This document shows, one piece after another, positions 27,732 to 36,541 of a stretch of 64,000 nucleotides of DNA (its first letter is position 1; every line of letters starts with the position of its first letter). The stretch comes from Pararhodobacter sp. (lineage in GTDB: Bacteria > Pseudomonadota > Alphaproteobacteria > Rhodobacterales > Rhodobacteraceae). Under the pieces are notes generated by a model. The model made no database searches. It saw only the letters and a list, made by a program, of their open reading frames with translations, and had not been told where the DNA came from. Location: the NCBI RefSeq assembly GCF_034676545.1, contig NZ_JAUCBZ010000015.1, positions 2,387,001-2,451,000 of the forward strand, written 5' to 3'. The translations under genes were made by a program, and so were the position numbers.

Positions 27732-28790
27732 TTAGACTGGATTGACGGCCAAGGAAAGTGGTGGAACGCCGCGCCAATCCACCCAGCGACCGTGGAAATC
27801 GGCGCGGCCCAGATCGAGGGTCAGATCTTCGGGCCACAGGCGCAGGGTCAGGGCCGCGCCGGGTTTCTGGCCGTCGCTTTCATAGGAAAACCACGCCAGC
27901 GGGGCCTTTGGCGTGGCCTTTGCGCCTGCCGCTTCGATCAACGCACACCCCCGGTCCTGGCTTTCTTTGGGGAAATACTGCCAGGCAATCGTGGTCCAGA
28001 TGAAATGCACCTGACCGGGATGCGGGGCCAGGCGCGGTTCCAGCCAGTCGATCGCGTCGGCCTTGTCAGGCCGTGGAGGCGTGGCGGCGATGGCGGCTGC
28101 GGTGAGAGTTTGGCGGTGCACCTGATCGGGCCAAAGATAGGACATCAACCGCAAACGGTGCGCGGGGTCCGCGGCATCCAGTGGATTGAGGTCAACGCCC
28201 GCGCGCTGTGCCACTTGCACCGGCGCGTTCGGCGGGGTCGGGCCGGTCCAGTTCGGGGTCAATGTCAGAATCGGCGCGTGTGGTCCGATGGTGGCGGTCG
28301 GCAGGGCCAACGCATAGCGATCCCAGTTCAGGTTCAGCCCGGCACTGGCGCCCAATTCGCTGAACACAAAAGGCAGTTTGTAATGCGCGGCAAGGCTGTG
28401 CCCGACCGCAATGAGCGCGGCAGACCGGCGCACTTCGTTGGTTTGCGGCGCGCTGTCGAGGGTTGCACCAAGATCGGCGGCGTGTTGCTGGATCGCGTGC
28501 GCCACGGCGCACCAAAGGGCGTCGTCATCCACGTCTTGCGGGGGGTAAACCGCGCGCAGCCCGGCATCGCCACGCAGCACCAGACTGTGCAACGCCCCGG
28601 CCAGCCGCAATGGCACCGAGTGGCCCGAGGCCGACAGATCGCCCGGCCAATCAAAGAGGCGGCGGGTCAGGGCGCAAGTCGGTTCCAGGCGATCACCCAA
28701 GAGCGTACAGAGCCGGGCCATGAAGGGCGACCCCAGATACTCGCAAGCCTGGGCCTGATCCCGAAACGCGGTCCGTAGGCGGTCGGTCAT
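27732..28790 (-). CDS. DUF2332 family protein
   Basis: A 352-residue cytoplasmic protein of the DUF2332 family. Recognisable blocks: CEYLGSPFMARLCTLL near the N-terminus, FSELGASAGLNLNWDRY and the C-terminal HFIWTTIAWQYFP. The ELGASAGLNL block resembles a methyltransferase motif I, but no activity is established. Start overlaps the pth stop by four bases, so it is translated together with pth. Confidence 0.87.
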   Translation of the reverse strand: MTDRLRTAFRDQAQACEYLGSPFMARLCTLLGDRLEPTCALTRRLFDWPGDLSASGHSVPLRLAGALHSLVLRGDAGLRAVYPPQDVDDDALWCAVAHAIQQHAADLGATLDSAPQTNEVRRSAALIAVGHSLAAHYKLPFVFSELGASAGLNLNWDRYALALPTATIGPHAPILTLTPNWTGPTPPNAPVQVAQRAGVDLNPLDAADPAHRLRLMSYLWPDQVHRQTLTAAAIAATPPRPDKADAIDWLEPRLAPHPGQVHFIWTTIAWQYFPKESQDRGCALIEAAGAKATPKAPLAWFSYESDGQKPGAALTLRLWPEDLTLDLGRADFHGRWVDWRGVPPLSLAVNPV

Positions 28791-29488
28791 CGGAACCTGT
28801 CCGCGAGCTTTTGCAGCGCCGTTCTGCTGTCGGGCGCTTGTGGATCGGGCGCGCTGGGGGCGTGAGGCGCTTCTTTGGTGGTGGGCGCAGGCTTTTCGGC
28901 CGCGCGCCCGGCATTGCGCGCCGGAGCGACGCGGGCGGCGACGGCATTCTGGAACCGCCCGCCGTCGCCCGTCGCCAAAAACACCGCGCCTTCGGAAATG
29001 CCGCGCAGCAGATCGTCCAGCCATTCGGCGTCGGCCTTGGCGAAATCATGCAGCACAAACCCTGCCACCGCGTCCTTGTGGCCGGGATGCCCGATCCCCA
29101 GCCGCACCCGCGCAAACTCGGCGCCGATATGCTGGATCATCGAGCGCAACCCATTGTGGCCCGCGTGCCCTCCGCCCTGTTTCAGCCGCAGCTTGCCGGG
29201 CGCGAGGTCAAGCTCATCATGCAGCACGATCACATCCGCCGCCTCGAGCTTGAGATAGCGCATCGCCTCACCGACCGCCTGACCGGACAGGTTCATGAAA
29301 GTCTGGGGCTTGAGCAGGATCACCCGCTCGGACCCGAGCCGCCCCTCTGACACCTCGCCTTGAAACCGGGCCTTCCACGGCGAGAACCCATGATCTTCGG
29401 CAATGCGGTCCAGCGCCATGAACCCGATGTTATGGCGGTTCTGCGCATATTTCGCGCCGGGATTTCCAAGGCCAACAATGAGTTTCAT
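28787..29488 (-). CDS. pth: Peptidyl-tRNA hydrolase
   Basis: Releases tRNA from peptidyl-tRNA that drops off ribosomes. The start at 29488 gives 233 residues. Catalytic His19 and Asn10 are in GLGNPGAKYAQNRHNIGF; the FMNLSG and HDELDLAPGKLRLKQGGGHAG blocks follow. A proline/alanine-rich C-terminal tail of about 40 residues is longer than in E. coli Pth. It lies downstream of rplY, but a terminator at 29541-29572 separates them, so it may have its own promoter. Confidence 0.96.
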   Translation of the reverse strand: MKLIVGLGNPGAKYAQNRHNIGFMALDRIAEDHGFSPWKARFQGEVSEGRLGSERVILLKPQTFMNLSGQAVGEAMRYLKLEAADVIVLHDELDLAPGKLRLKQGGGHAGHNGLRSMIQHIGAEFARVRLGIGHPGHKDAVAGFVLHDFAKADAEWLDDLLRGISEGAVFLATGDGGRFQNAVAARVAPARNAGRAAEKPAPTTKEAPHAPSAPDPQAPDSRTALQKLADRFR

Positions 29489-29540
29489 GGTGCTGGTTTT
29501 ATGCCGGGTCTGCGCGGCTGTCCATGGCAGGTGCACAAAC

Positions 29541-29572
29541 AAAAACCCCGCCCCCGAAAGCCGGGGACGGGG
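29541..29572 (-). terminator. Rho-independent terminator after rplY
   Basis: On the minus strand, a GC-rich hairpin (CCCCGTCCCCGG pairing with the mirrored GGGGGCGGGG, loop ctttc) is followed by TTTTT. It lies 28 bases after the rplY stop and ends about 50 bases before pth. Confidence 0.82.
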
Positions 29573-29599
29573 TGTTCAGACGTCGCCAAGCGCCAAGGA

Positions 29600-30231
29600 T
29601 TACTCCTCGGAGGCGTCCTCGTCTTCTTCGTCATCGCTTGCCTCGTCATCAGCCGAACGCAGGCTCGACGGTGCGGCGAGATTGCCGATCACGAAGTTGC
29701 GGGCGATGGTCGCCTTGGAACCGGCGGGCAGCGTCACATCGTTGATGTGAATCACGTCGCCAATTTCCAAACCGGTCAAATCAACGACGATTTTTTCCGG
29801 GATATCGCTTGCCAGGCAGTTCAACTCGACTTCGTTGCGCACAACCGTCAGCGTGCCGCCACGCTTGAGACCAGGCGCGGCCTCGTGATTCACGAATTCA
29901 ACGTGAATGAACAAGTTGATCCGCGAGGTGCGGCGCAGGCGCATCAGGTCAACGTGGGTCGGCATGTCTTTGACGACATCGCGCTGAACGCTGCGGCAAA
30001 TCACGCGCACATCGTCCTGGCCCTCTACCTTGAGGTTGAAAAGGGTCGACAGGAAGCGACCTTTTTCAGCTTCTGCAGCAGATAGTTGAACTCGAAGTTC
30101 AGCGACAGTGGCTCTGCGCCACCACCATAGACCACGCCCGGGACCTTATTGTCACGACGAGCTTGACGAGCGGCCCCCTTGCCTGACCCCGTCCGGACCT
30201 CAGCGATTAGATCAGGGATCTCACCAGCCAT
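29600..30231 (-). CDS. rplY: 50S ribosomal protein L25/general stress protein Ctc (frameshifted)
   Basis: Binds 5S rRNA; this is the long Ctc form with an extra C-terminal beta domain. The N-terminal frame begins MAGEIPDLIAEVRTGSGKG and includes KVPGVVYGG. It breaks after LLQKLKK. One added base in the T5 run at 30062-30066 restores LLQKLKKGRFLSTLFNLK and continues into ICRSVQRDVVKDMPTHVDLM. The acidic C-terminal tail is DDEASDDEEDED. Repaired length is about 210 residues. The start has ttggaggaacc upstream. Since the gene is highly expressed and conserved, an assembly error is likely. Confidence 0.9.
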
Positions 30232-30710
30232 ATCGGTTCCTCCAATTGGAATTACAAAAAAAGCACGCCCCTCCAAGGGTGGATGCGCACCGACGCGCCG
30301 GATAGCCGAGTTATGGTGTGAAGGAAAGTCGATTCGCGACCCGAATAGGCCCGGCAGCGCAGATTATCGCGCAACAGCGAGCCCGAAACCGTCAAGGGAC
30401 CGGATTTTGGCGCTGGGGAGAGGGCAATCCGCGGTGACGATACGCGCAAGCGGTGTTTTGCCTCTTTTGGCCGTGTGGCGTCGCGTTGTTGGTTGCGCGT
30501 GCCGGGTCCGATCCGTCCAGACAGCACGGCAAGACGGGGCCTCTTGCGGTTTCTGGTGCTGTTCTGGCGCAGGGCACGAGGTGTGCACCATGAACGCACC
30601 TGAGGACGCGGCTTGAGACGGGTCGAACAGTCCCTGTCAAACCGGGTCGGTTTGAACGCTTTTGTGTGGTCCGCCAGGTCTCGATCGGGTTGAATCGCGG
30701 CCGGGTATTT
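30232..30710. other. Intergenic region, 479 bases
   Basis: This stretch lies between the rplY start and the kinase stop. It must hold the rplY promoter. A perfect 7-bp inverted repeat (TCAAACC-gggtc-GGTTTGA) at 30637-30655, about 55 bases after the kinase stop, could be a weak terminator for the two-component operon; it lacks a T-tract. Short frames on both strands look like antisense noise. I see no RNA gene or other element. Confidence 0.5.
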
Positions 30711-31953
30711 TCAGGCGGATTGGCGGGGAAAGGTCAGTGTGACGCGGACGTTTCCGGCCGTGACCTCGCGCGCCAGGGTCACGCGCATGGCTTGGGCCAG
30801 TGCGGTGATGATCGACAGACCCAAACCAACGCCCGAGGAGTTTTCGCTGCGCTGATACCGTGCGTCAGCCATTTGCGGGTGGGTTGCGGGGTTTTCGATG
30901 GTCAGGGTTGCATCGGGCGACAGGCGCAGACGGATTTCACCATTGCCATGTTCAACGGCGTTTTCCAGCAGGTTGCGCAGCATGATGGCCAGTGCATCGG
31001 CATCGCAGGCCACCATCAGGTCTTGCAGGTCGCTGTCATCAAATCGGATCGGATGAGGGCTGCCGGGGCGCGTGTCCTGAATCAACAGATGCAGGATGCG
31101 CAGCACATCCGCCGGACCTTGGCGGAGACCCACTTCGGCCTCGGAGCGCGCGAGTTGCAGCAGACGTTCGACGCGACGGGTCAGCGCGTCGATCTGCGGC
31201 AGGCTTGCAGCGGCGTCCGGATCATCGGACACTTGCAGGCGCGCGCGGATTGCCGCCAGAGGGGTGCGCAATTCATGCGCGGCATTGGCGACGAAATCGC
31301 GCTCGGCCTGGCGGATACTGTCGATCCGGGCAAGGTAGCTGTCGAAGGCGGTGACAAAGGGTTGCAGCTCTTGCGGCAGGTCCTGCGGCGGAAAAGACGA
31401 CAGATCGTCGGGTTGGCGCGCGGCAATTTCGGTGGCCAGTCGGTCAATCGGGATCATTGCCGTGCTCGTGATCCGGCGCAAACCCCAAAACAGCAACCCC
31501 ATGAGCGGCAAGACGAGTACCAGAAACGCCGAGGCAACCTCGAGCACTTCTTCGCGGCGCTCATAGGTCGATTGCGCGGCCTCGATCACCATACCTTCGG
31601 CGCTGCGTCGCAACACCCGCCAGCCGGGTGTGTCGTGAAAGCCGTCGCCCGTCAGGGCCGGCCACGGGGCTTGAGGGGGCGGATCGGTCTGCGACAGCAA
31701 GCGCAGGATGCGCTCGGATTGATCCATCCCGACCCCCCAGATTGCGCGGCACCCGCGCCGTGTCGCTGCTTTCCAGAAACAGAACCGAGGTTTCCACCAG
31801 TGCCGTCAGTTCCTCGTCGAACATATCGTTCATTTCGTGTTCGAGCATGAAGACGGACAGCACGATGGTCACCAGCCAGCCACCGATGACCAGACCCAGC
31901 ACCCGACGGGTCAGGCGTTTGCGCAGCGACCAGGGGCGGGCGGGTTTGTTCAT
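30711..31953 (-). CDS. Two-component sensor histidine kinase (frameshifted)
   Basis: Inner-membrane sensor. The first frame begins MNKPARPWSLRKRL with membrane segment 1 (about residues 18-36) and a short periplasmic loop. It breaks after ARVPRNLG. Removing one base of the C6 run at 31733-31738 gives NLGVGMDQSERIL. The second frame has membrane segment 2 (VASAFLVLVLPLMGLLFW), a HAMP-like linker, the HisKA motif AHELRTPLAAI (His near 226 of the repaired 413) and an ATPase with NLLENAVEHG and GVGLGLSII. Start overlaps the regulator stop by four bases. The neighbouring eptA suggests a PmrB/QseC-like role. Confidence 0.9.
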
Positions 31954-32603
31954 GTCAGGATGTACCCAAGACCGCGCCGGGTCTCGACGACCCCCGCGCC
32001 GAGTTTCTGGCGCAGGCGTGACATGTAGACCTCGACGGCATTGCCCTCGATGTCGGTGTCAAACGCATAGAGCGCCTCTTGCAACGACGATTTGTGCAGC
32101 ACCCGCCCGCGCGCCCCCAGAAGCGCGTCGAACAGCGCCCATTCCCGCGCGGTCAGGCAAATCTCGGCGCCACTGCGCCAAACCCGGGCAGCGGCGCGAT
32201 CGACCTCCAATCCATCCACCCGCACCCGCGTTTCCGGCAGCCCTTGACCTCGCCGGGCGTGGGCACGAATGCGGGCGGTCAACTCGCGCAGGTCATAGGG
32301 TTTGACGACGTAATCATCGGCCCCGGCATCCAGCCCGGCGATCCGGTCGCTGATCTGATCGCGCGCGGTGGCGATGATCACCGGCGTCCGGTCGCCAGCC
32401 GCGCGCCATGTCTTGAGCAGTGCAAGGCCGGACCCATCGGGCAAGCCGAGATCGAGGATGATGCAGGCGTATTCGGCGACCGCCTGTGCGGCCTGCGCGG
32501 TCGCCGCATCCGCGGCGTGATCGACGGCATGTCCCTCGCTTTGCAAGAAGCGCAGGACGGAGCGGGCCAGATCTTCGGTATCTTCAACAAGCAAAAGTCG
32601 CAT
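31950..32603 (-). CDS. OmpR-family response regulator
   Basis: A 217-residue regulator. The receiver domain has phospho-acceptor Asp51 (IILDLGLPDGSG), acidic E7/D8 in LLLVEDTED and Lys101 in VVKPYDL. The C-terminal winged helix (CLTAREWALFDALL, VEVYMSRLRQKL) binds DNA. The start MRLLLVED at 32603 is clear; the frame extends upstream without family similarity. It is followed directly by its kinase and is divergent from eptA, with 143 bases between the starts, where its operator probably lies. The closest functional analogues are PmrA/QseB; that assignment is inference. Confidence 0.93.
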   Translation of the reverse strand: MRLLLVEDTEDLARSVLRFLQSEGHAVDHAADAATAQAAQAVAEYACIILDLGLPDGSGLALLKTWRAAGDRTPVIIATARDQISDRIAGLDAGADDYVVKPYDLRELTARIRAHARRGQGLPETRVRVDGLEVDRAAARVWRSGAEICLTAREWALFDALLGARGRVLHKSSLQEALYAFDTDIEGNAVEVYMSRLRQKLGAGVVETRRGLGYILT

Positions 32604-32746
32604 GACCCTGAATAGCGCCGAAAACTTTGAACTGCGACAGAAATCCAACCGCGGTGTGTGGATTGTAATGTTGGCGCAAGCTTGGGCTGTGATGGGGATG
32701 CGGCGGGCCCGTGCCTGCCTCTGGATTGAAACACGCAGGACACCCC

Positions 32747-34395
32747 ATGACCGACCATACCAATTCCAACGCAACCCGATGGCATGTGCCGCGCCCGGTT
32801 ATCGGGCAGACGGTGCTGACGATCCTTGTCGCCAGCTACTGCATGGCGGTGCTGAACACCGGGTTCTGGGCCCGTGTGATCGAGATATTTCCACAATCCT
32901 TGGGGCAACAAGCCCTGTTGGGCGCGGCCTTTTGGGGCTTCACGGTTCTGATCCTCGAGGTGCTGGGCCCTTGGCGGCTGCAACGGCCGGTTGCGGCGCT
33001 GATGATCGTGATCTCGGCCAGCGCGCATTACTTCGAGCGCAATTTCGGTGTGCTGATTGATCGCGAGATGGTGCGCAACGTTTTTGAGACAACCCTGACG
33101 GAATCACGCCATCTGGTGACCTGGGATGCGATACTCCAGATTGGTGTGACCGGGGTTCTGCCCGCGGCGCTGGTCTTTTGGCCCAAGGTTCGCCGGGTTG
33201 GCCTCTGGCATCAGCTTTGGCGCTGGCCTTTGGGCGTGGCGATGGCGTTTGCCATTCTGGTGGGGTCGCTGTTCATGGACCTGCACTCTTTTTCCGCGGT
33301 GCTGCGCGAACGCCATGACCTGACAGCGGCGTATCAACCGGGGGCGACGGTCTATTCGGTGATCCGCTATGCCGAGCAGCAATGGTTGACCTCTGATCCC
33401 GTCGTGAGCCCCCTTGGCCGCGATGCGCAACCCGGTGCGGCGCTGGCCGCAGCGGACAAGCCCGTGCTTTTGGTGATCTTTGTCGGTGAAACGGCGCGGG
33501 CGCAGAATTTCGGCCTGAATGGCTATGCACGCGACACGACGCCGGGTTTGAGCGCGCGCGATGTGATCAACTTCACTGATGTCCGGTCGTGCGGCACCTC
33601 GACTGCGGTGTCCTTGCCCTGCATGTTTTCGCGCTTGCCACAGGCTGATTATTCGCGGAACGGGTTTCTGGCGCAAGAAATCTGCTCGATGTGCTCAGCC
33701 ATGCCGGGTTGAACGTCGAATGGCATGACAACAACACCGGCGATCAGCGCATTGCCAGCCGGACAGGATGGGCACGGATCGATGAAACCTTGACGCCCGA
33801 GGCCTGTGCTGTTGAATGCACGGACGAAGCATTCTTGCCGCTGATCGAGGATCGGTTGGCGACAATCACCCAGAACACGGTGCTGGTGTTGCATATGATA
33901 GGCAGTCATGGTCCGGCATATTATCTTCGCTATCCGGCAGAGCGCGCGCAGTTCCAGCCGACCTGCGAGACCTCGCAATTCTCCGACTGCACCGTGGACC
34001 AGATCGTGAATGCCTATGACAACTCCATCCTCGAGACCGATTTCGTGTTGTCGCGCGCGATTGATCTGATGGAGGCGTCTGACCGGGTTCTGCCCGCGAT
34101 GATCTATATCTCGGATCACGGCGAGTCCTTGGGCGAGGATGGGCTGTATTTGCACGCCGCACCGCTGTTCATGGCACCCGACGTGCAAACCCGTGTGCCC
34201 TTCATGATGTGGCTCGACGAGGATTTTCGCACTGCGCTGTCGCTGGATCGGTCCTGTTTGTCGGCGGCGGCCCGCCAGCCGGTCAGCCATGACAATCTGT
34301 TTCACAGCGTGCTCGGGTTGCTGGATGTGACGACTCAGGCGCAAGACAGCGCCTTGGACCTGACCCATGGCTGCCGCGTCAGGATGGAAAGCTGA
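32747..34395 (+). CDS. eptA: Lipid A phosphoethanolamine transferase (frameshifted)
   Basis: Transfers phosphoethanolamine from phosphatidylethanolamine to lipid A, lowering negative charge and polymyxin binding. N-terminal membrane segments span about residues 20-180. The periplasmic sulfatase-fold domain has VGETARAQNFGLNGY (Glu248 metal ligand) and SCGTSTAVSLPCMFSRL with the nucleophile threonine near 284. The frame breaks after GFLAQE. One added base in the A3 run at 33678-33680 restores QENLLDVLSHAGLNVEWHDNN. The second half has HMIGSHGPAYY and SDHGESLGEDGLYLHAAP (metal ligands). Repaired length is 549, like E. coli EptA. Stop overlaps the dgkA start (TGATG). Confidence 0.92.
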
Positions 34396-34790
34396 TGACG
34401 AAGACTGAATTGGACGCAGAGCGCACAGTGATCCCGCCGCGCGGTGGCCTGCTGCATGTCGTTGATGCGGCGGGGTATTCCGTGGCGGGTGCCCGTCGCC
34501 TCTGGGCGGAAACGGCGGCGCGGCTGGAAATTCTGGCGGCGGGTATCATCGTCGCCGGGTTTCTGTGGCAGGGCGCGGTACTTTGGCAGTGGCTGGTGGT
34601 CCTGCTCTTGTTCGCGCTGACCCTTGTCGTCGAGGCGCTGAACACGGCGATCGAGGTTTTGACCGACCGCGTGTCGCCGGAATGGTCGCAAGCCGCAAAG
34701 GATGCAAAGGATCTGGGGTCCCTTGCGGTTGGGCTCATGCTGATGGTCTGCGGCGTTTTTGCCGGGCTGGTGATTGTCGGGGTGTTGTAG
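34395..34790 (+). CDS. dgkA: Diacylglycerol kinase (DgkA type)
   Basis: A 131-residue, three-helix inner-membrane kinase that makes phosphatidate from diacylglycerol and ATP. The active-site stretch EALNTAIEVLTDRVSPEW and AKDAKDLGSLAV are the family hallmarks. Diacylglycerol is released when EptA uses phosphatidylethanolamine, so coupling to eptA (one-base TGATG overlap) makes metabolic sense. Typical DgkA is about 120 residues; a short N-terminal extension is seen here. Confidence 0.94.
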   Translation: MTKTELDAERTVIPPRGGLLHVVDAAGYSVAGARRLWAETAARLEILAAGIIVAGFLWQGAVLWQWLVVLLLFALTLVVEALNTAIEVLTDRVSPEWSQAAKDAKDLGSLAVGLMLMVCGVFAGLVIVGVL

Positions 34791-34885
34791 TCACCGCGCG
34801 GGGCGGTGTGATTTGGGGCAGGGTGCCGGTGTCTTCGTGGTCTGGCGGCTTGAATGAGACGCAGACACCCACAGGTGGCCTTGGA

Positions 34886-35812
34886 TCACAGCTCCGCTGA
34901 CCAGGGCGGGTTGGCACCGGCGCGCGAGACGGTCACCGCGGCGACGCGGGCACCATGCGTCAGCGCTTGTGCCAGGTCGTCAGCCGACAGGGTCGCCAGC
35001 CGCGATTTCTGCAAAGCCCCCAACTCGTAGAGTTTGGCCAAGACGCCCGCGTTGAAGGTATCGCCCGCGCCAACCGTATCAACGATTTCGACGCGTTTGG
35101 CCGGAACGGATACCTCGGTTCCATCCGCCATGAACCCGGTCGCCCCCTCGCCGCCGCGCGTCAGGATGACCAGGCTCGGCCCGATATCCAGCACCGCGTT
35201 GACCTTTTCCGTCAGGGACAGCGGCGAGGGGAACATCCAGTTCAGATCCTCGTCCGACACCTTGACGATATCGGTCATCGCCATCATCCGATCCAACCGG
35301 GCGCGATAGGTGTCGATATTGCGGATGAATTGCGGGCGGATATTCGGATCCATCATCACCGCGCGGTTTTTACCCTCGGTTGCGAGCAACGCGGCATAGG
35401 TGTCGGCGCAAGGCTCGCTCGCCAAACTGATACCGCCGAAATAGAGCGACGACACGTCGGCCGAGACCTGCGGGAGATCATCGGGGCCAAGTATGCGCCC
35501 GGCCGAGTTTTCATCGAAGAAAGAATAGGTTGCGTGCCCATCCTGCAAGCGCACGAAGGCCAGTGTGGTCGGGCGATCCGAGACGATGATGTGGGAGGTA
35601 TCGACATGGCTGGCCCGGAGTGCCTCGGTCAGTTGTTGGCCGAACATATCCGAGGACAGCCCCGACAACAGGCCCGTCTGCACCCCAAGCCGCCCCAATG
35701 CGATGGCGGTGTTGAACACCGCGCCGCCGGGATGGGGCACAAACCCGTCGCGACCGGTGCTGGTCGGCGTCGGAATCATGTCGATCAGGGCTTCTCCGCA
35801 ACACAGGATCAT
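34886..35812 (-). CDS. mtlZ: Fructokinase (PfkB family)
   Basis: Phosphorylates D-fructose to fructose 6-phosphate, the product of sorbitol and mannitol oxidation. The 308-residue protein shows the ribokinase-fold motifs GGAVFNTAIALGRLG near residue 30 and DTVGAGDTFNAGV near residue 250, which holds the catalytic aspartate. It is the last gene of the smo/mtl operon, its start overlapping the upstream kinase stop by four bases. The symbol follows Rhodobacter mtlZ; a general frk annotation is equally valid. Confidence 0.88.
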   Translation of the reverse strand: MILCCGEALIDMIPTPTSTGRDGFVPHPGGAVFNTAIALGRLGVQTGLLSGLSSDMFGQQLTEALRASHVDTSHIIVSDRPTTLAFVRLQDGHATYSFFDENSAGRILGPDDLPQVSADVSSLYFGGISLASEPCADTYAALLATEGKNRAVMMDPNIRPQFIRNIDTYRARLDRMMAMTDIVKVSDEDLNWMFPSPLSLTEKVNAVLDIGPSLVILTRGGEGATGFMADGTEVSVPAKRVEIVDTVGAGDTFNAGVLAKLYELGALQKSRLATLSADDLAQALTHGARVAAVTVSRAGANPPWSAEL

Positions 35813-36516
35813 GTCGTTTTTCCTTTGAAGGCCGTGGGCCGTTTGGCGTCGCCAGCAAGGCGCACTGCGTCCGCGTGAATGAGGAAATAGTCCGGCGCAG
35901 AACTATCGGCCAGAACGCGCCGCGCGTTCGGCAGATCGTTGCCGTCAACTTTTTGTTGCGCGTCAGCGAGGCTGTACTCAAGATCACGCCATCGCGTCAG
36001 CAGCCGCTTGCGCAAGATCTGCGCATCGCATTCAAGCATGATGGTCAGATCGAACAACGGTTGCAGTTGAGACCACGGCTGATCGTTCAACAGCAGATAG
36101 TTTCCTTCCACCAGCACAAGGCGGGTGGCGGGGTCGATCAGGCGTCCCGCCGCGCGTGACAACTCCAGCCCGCGATCAAAAACCGGGACTGCCACCGGTT
36201 CGGTCTGGAACGCGGGGGCAAGCCGGGTCAGCGTTGTTTTCAGCCCGATAACGTCGAACGTATCGGGCGCACCTTTGCGGTCGGACCGGCCCAACTGGGC
36301 CAAAACCGCGTCGTCATAGTGGTACCCATCCATCGGCACGATCTGCGTTGCGATCCCGTAGGTTTCGGTCAGCGCGCATTGCAAACGCTTTGCCGTCGTG
36401 GACTTTCCGCTGCCCGGCGCGCCCGCCAGCGCCACGACACGACGCGACGCGCCGGCGTTTGCCGCAAGGGCGGCGGCAAGGTCGTCTAGCGTGATGGAGC
36501 GTGGTGTGGGGGGCAT
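35809..36516 (-). CDS. P-loop nucleoside/sugar kinase-like protein (FrcK-like)
   Basis: A 235-residue P-loop kinase of the uridine kinase/pantothenate kinase superfamily. Walker A GAPGSGKSTTAK is at about residues 31-42; VPMDGYHYDD and VFDRGLELSRAAG provide the substrate-binding and second acidic regions; LVLVEGNYLLL is the strand near the active site. It resembles FrcK of rhizobial fructose import loci, whose role is not well defined. It sits between mannitol dehydrogenase and fructokinase. Start chosen for the upstream aaaggga. Confidence 0.8.
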   Translation of the reverse strand: MPPTPRSITLDDLAAALAANAGASRRVVALAGAPGSGKSTTAKRLQCALTETYGIATQIVPMDGYHYDDAVLAQLGRSDRKGAPDTFDVIGLKTTLTRLAPAFQTEPVAVPVFDRGLELSRAAGRLIDPATRLVLVEGNYLLLNDQPWSQLQPLFDLTIMLECDAQILRKRLLTRWRDLEYSLADAQQKVDGNDLPNARRVLADSSAPDYFLIHADAVRLAGDAKRPTAFKGKTT

Positions 36517-36541
36517 CGGAGTGTTTGATCCCTTTGGCGGA

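Noticed and set aside
30637..30655. Hairpin as a firm terminator of the two-component operon
   Set aside because: No T-tract on either side, so I kept it as a note in the intergenic entry.
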